Below are positions 60,026-64,000 of a stretch of 64,000 bases of DNA, in pieces. The DNA is taken from assembly GCA_037355855.1 (NCBI GenBank), contig CM074759.1:4030001-4094000 (forward strand), in the 5' to 3' direction. Under the pieces are notes generated by a model. That model saw nothing but the letters and a program-made list of their open reading frames with translations, was not told where the DNA came from and searched no databases. Origin of the DNA: Pseudo-nitzschia pungens (lineage: Eukaryota; Bacillariophyta; Bacillariophyceae; Bacillariales; Bacillariaceae). The translations under genes were made by a program, and so were the position numbers. Position 1 is the first letter of the stretch. The number at the start of each line of letters is the position of its first letter.

Positions 60026-63000
60026 TCATATTGCAAGTAGAGCCTTAACTTGAGTATTAAGGCGATCGCGGTACAAGGTTGAGGTTGCGGTGGTGCCGTG
60101 GGTATCTTGGTTGCGCTGAAGCCACAGGGTATGAGTAGCTTGTATTAACTGGGCGGCGATTTGAGAGCCGCCACGAGTGGGCTCTAATTTATCAGAGGGT
60201 GAACTGAGGGTGACCCACTGAGTGGTGAGGCGTCCCATAAAAGCATGTTCCCAACCGATGTTGGTTTGGGCTTGAATTGCGGGAGAAAATGAAGCGGGAT
60301 ATTTTTCGGGAAGAACAGAGCCTGTGTCAAGATACTCGGTGAGACTCGAGCAAAGGCAATCTATACAGGTATGATTGAATCCGTGGGCGGGAAGGGATTT
60401 TTGGAGAGTGCCAATGCATTCGCGCTTCCATTGAACAAGGGAGGGATGGGGGCATTGGAGCATATGGGAAAACGTTTCAGGTTCTGCACACAAGGGGCAC
60501 GAATCCACTGACTGGTCATTCCACTTTTTCAGGGTGGCATTGGTGGGAAGGAGACGGTGGCAAAGTTTAACAAGCGTGGGTGAATGAGTGAAGGTTTTCA
60601 CGGCGGCTTCGTACGCAGACCAGTTAATGGAGGCGACGGTGGCGGGAGTCCATTGAAACCGTTTCTGGACATAATGGAAGTAACGGGGTCGGGAATAAGC
60701 ATCGAGAAGATTGGATCTGTAGTTGGAGGTGACTGCTTTATCGGAAAGATATAAGATGGCTGGACAAGCGGGAATGGGGAGCACGGTGTAATCGGGTGTA
60801 ACTTGACGTTGGCGGATATCGGCAAATTTGTCAACCAGAACATTCAACTCTGCTTCCCAGCTGAGTGTGGCATTGGCGTTATCATCTTGGTGGCCTTTCA
60901 CATGTTTGTAAGCAGGTCTAAGGTCAAAGTCCTGTGTCATTTGAAAGATCTGCTCGGTGAGGTCAAACTGTGATTGAAGAGTGGCATTCGGGTACGGTGT
61001 GATGTAGTGAGTGTGTGATGTCCCGCGGGTACCCACTTCCTTGTTATCGCAATAAAAATGGGTGCCTATAATATTGAGATTGTCAAATTCTTGGTAATAG
61101 GTGAGAAAGAGGGTAGCTGCGAGTTGGCCAGCGGCCTCAGCGCGAAATGAGCATTGTGACCCCGGGCACTGAGTGGAGCCAGAGACGAGTTTTTCTGTGG
61201 GGGATGCAACGACCCATGCAAAGGCCATCACGTTATCTTTGCCAGAGCCATTGGAGACCACAATGAGATGGTTGAATTCAAGTTGGGCGGCTCTAATTGT
61301 AGAGGGATTGGTGTGAAATACAATATTGGCAAGGAGTGCTTGGGCCCACAGGGGTTTCGTGGTAAGGAAAGCGTACCATGTTGTAATTTCGGAATGGTTT
61401 TGAGGCGGTTGGAGAACGCGGGGTGGATACACCGTCAGAGCGCCTGTTGTGGATTGGCTCACGGCGATGGGGTAGCTATCTGGTGAAGGGTGAAACTCGG
61501 GGGTGATGTGTTGAAGCTGGGGGTTGGGTACCGTGATGTAGTGGTGCCATGAGGAATTGCGAAGAACACTCACACGCGATGTGGATGGGGTTGCATAAGA
61601 CTGCCACACGCCAAGAGAGCTGTGGGTTGAGAGCCAGGGGCCGGGGATGAAGTCGGGGAACAGTGCTTTACTGCCTGGGCGGGTGAAGCATTTGAGAAAC
61701 TGGCGGAACTTTGTCCATGTGGGGTGACCGGGACAAGGTTGATGTGGATACTTGTGGGTAGGAGAATAAATAGAATCTTGCTTCCCTTGGAAAATACTGG
61801 AGCGGATATGCGTACCCTGAATGTTACATATTTCGCTTAAGTATGTAACCTGTAAGTGCAACCGTGCGAAGTTAATGCATTGAATGGTACTCGGGGGCAG
61901 CGATGAATGAATGGCAACGTCCATGAGGGCGATGTCGTTTTCGCGGAGAGGGGGGGGAATATATGAATCCAACAAGTCAATATTGCCGTCAACAGAGTTG
62001 AGATACATGTGGACAGCAGGGATGAACCGTCCTGTAATATGAGGAAGGGGAATCCCTGGATTGGACAGGATGGGAAATGAGACGCCACAATAAAGTTGGG
62101 TCCAGGCGTGCAGAATATGGAGCAGGCGGCCGCAGTCTTCATGGGGGGTGCGCCAGTGCTTCAAGAAATGGATGTTTTTTTTGGTGCCGTCAACTGCGGT
62201 AATCTTGGGAATGCCAATACCGGCGACCGATTTTGGAGCTTGCACGAGAGGTTGAGCGGTGGTTGCCTTATAGCCGCAACTCTGGAGAATGGGGCGTCGA
62301 TAGATACGTTCGATGGTAATGAGTTGCTTGGGGGAAAGGAAGGATTGGGAAATGGCGTATTTGAGAGATGGATGGAGAACAGAATCATACATAAGGCGCG
62401 CAATGGATTTACTGAACCCGCAAGATTGAATCGCACGGGAGATGTCCCGGGCTGTGGTACATAGAACGGAGGCTTGAGTGTGGTATTGAGAGCTCGGGGC
62501 TTTGTGGTGGCCAAGGTTCTTGCGGGGCTGCGCAATTGATTTGGCTTGGACTTGGATCTGCTGAGAGCGGGCATCGCGCAGAAATACATCACCGTCGTAC
62601 TTTGTTACAAGGTGCGGACGGCCACTGGAATCAAAGGAGTAGTAAATGATGTGGAAACCGCATTTGGGAAGCTCAAGTTTCCCACCGGAGGCCCACAGCA
62701 AGTCGTTCCATAACTGAGAGTCGGCGTGCATGCGGGTGACCAGGGTGGTGATAGGTTCGGAGGGGTCGCTGGCAGTGATGCAAGTGGAATCATCGACAAA
62801 GCCGATGATGCTCATAAACGAGGACTGGGAACCGTCAGGGGATGTGAATTTCATACCGTGTGCTTTGGAGGCATGGGCTTGAAATAATTTACTGGAGATA
62901 AAGCACCAGATCATCGGACTATTGCCTGAGCCCTGGCCGGTCCCGTGGATGGGGAAATCTGAGCTGTGAGTGTAACCGGAAGGGGAGACCTGTGTGGACA

Positions 63001-64000
63001 CTTTGAGATGGAAGAGTGCAGTGCTGAGAGTGTGGGCATGAAGTTTGGTGATGTTCTGGTGGATGCCATATCCGCGGGCAGCAAGGCTGGAGAGAGGCAT
63101 CAGAATTCTGTCATAGCAAGAGGCAGCACCGTTATCAAAGTTGGCAAAGGGGGTTCTGGTGAGCATGGAGTAATCAAGACGTATTTCTTCCAGGAGGGTG
63201 ATGGTTTGGCAATCGCGTCCTGGGCATCCACCATATTGACCTCGGCTCAGGGTATCGTCTTTGCGGGCTCGTTGGATGGCTTAATTCCACTTGAGGCCCA
63301 TAAGAAAATTCCAATCGGCTTCATAAAGGTGAATAACTCGGAGCCGGTGAATCTTGACGTTGCCGGGTTCTTTGTAAATCATCATGTTGGTGACATTATT
63401 CCAGCGATTGAGGGAATAAGAATGGAAGATGGCAGAATTGAGAACTTGAGTGTACATGGTAGCAAGTTTCGTCTGGATGCCCTGGAGGTGTTCCGTTTCA
63501 TCATCCGACAAATGGGGATCGAGAGAGCGGAATAGAGCTTTATAGTGGCCAAGATGACGTCCACTAGGGGGGGTTGATGTTTCTTCTTTCCACTTGGTGA
63601 ACTTGCGGCAAAGTTCCTCTGTGGTGACATGGGCTAGAATGCAATCAAGAGGGGCAGCGGCTTTCATCTGAGTCAAAAGCATGGACGGGGGTTCAGGAAG
63701 CACGGGATCTGTGTATGAACCCTCGAGGACGCTCATGGCTTGAGGGCTCATACCGTTCCAAGGGAAGTGGGAGGAGAGTGGTGGCTGTGTAAACGGAGTG
63801 CCGTCGGTCTCTGCTTGACTGAAGTGACGGCGGTTGCGCAGTTTGAGATAATACTCGATGTCAGATGGAGTGGTGATTTCGCGCCACTGATCTGGATGCT
63901 TGAGGGATTTGGGATCCATGAGGGGTGTGTTCGGGGATGGAGGAGGGTCTTGCGGAGTTGGCCAAGCGAGCGGGACTTCGAGGTGCTGAATTCCCTGAGA
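60026..64000 (-). pseudogene. Second LINE-type pol (RT-RNase H), one in-frame stop, runs off the window
   Basis: The frame is open from the right window edge (64000) to a TAA at 63281-63283, then open again in the same frame to 60026. Order on the protein: a Lys/Trp-rich pre-RT region (HLGHYKALFRS); RT blocks GGCPGRDCQTITLLEE, NFDNGAASCYDRIL, GTGQGSGNSPMIW and FVDDSTC; a long linker; RNase H with VVSNGSGKDN, RAEAAGQLA, FYCDNKEV and HVKGHQDD; and a Cys/His cluster CPLCAEPETFSHMLQC. It differs from the first LINE family in most residues. The TAA replaces one codon between LKWN and AIQRARK, so it is probably a recent nonsense mutation. The endonuclease, if any, lies outside the window. Confidence 0.88.

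Overview
This is a eukaryotic genome window, most likely from a unicellular stramenopile, probably a diatom. Two of its three host genes have short GT/GC...AG introns. The host genes are a MOB1-like kinase activator, the complex I zinc subunit NDUFS6, and an NadR/Ttd14-like P-loop protein. Everything else is a dense, nested bed of transposable elements. The taxonomic call is inference; no rRNA, tRNA or organelle marker is present.

Layout. 1-5235: 3' part of a LINE (copy D, ORF2 only, cut by the window edge). 5431-10986: a Foldback-type element split by about 5 kb of non-coding sequence built from repeated hairpin motifs. 12166-15465: a PIF/Harbinger DNA transposon (Harbinger-1). 15921-16725: host MOB1-like gene. 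17220-19101: decayed Harbinger transposase broken by an insert that carries a Harbinger MITE (18157-18539). 19984-24060: LTR fragments and a gag-only LTR element, with an ORF-less LINE derivative (copy A, minus strand) in its LTR. 24831-25371: second Foldback element, inside a relict Ty3/gypsy gag. 25470-34747: a second gag-only LTR element. Its LTR holds ORF-less LINE copy B, which in turn holds an intact Ty3/gypsy element (25662-31498). 35207-37439: host island with NDUFS6 and the Ttd14-like gene in convergent orientation. 38003-41159: Harbinger-2. 43021-56683: a third gag-only LTR element, carrying a minus-strand relative in its LTR (43306-44370) and a full-length 10.9-kb LINE (copy C, 45145-56068) inside its gag. 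56666-57321: two LTRs in tandem. 57345-59165: a deleted gypsy relative. 60026-64000: a second LINE-type pol gene on the minus strand with one in-frame stop.

How the parts relate. The LINE family is the backbone of the window. Copy C shows the full plan: a long structured 5'UTR, ORF1, a UGA, ORF1b, and an 8-nt overlap into an APE endonuclease-RT-RNase H ORF2. Its 3' end has two small hairpins. Copies A and B keep the 5' and 3' ends but no ORFs, so they look like parasites of the LINE machinery. Three LINE insertions with 18-19 bp target duplications all lie in LTR/gag elements of one family, and that family shows no pol anywhere here. The Harbinger elements each pair a DDE transposase with a Myb/SANT-like protein, convergently arranged. 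Insertion order can be read from the target-site duplications reported below.
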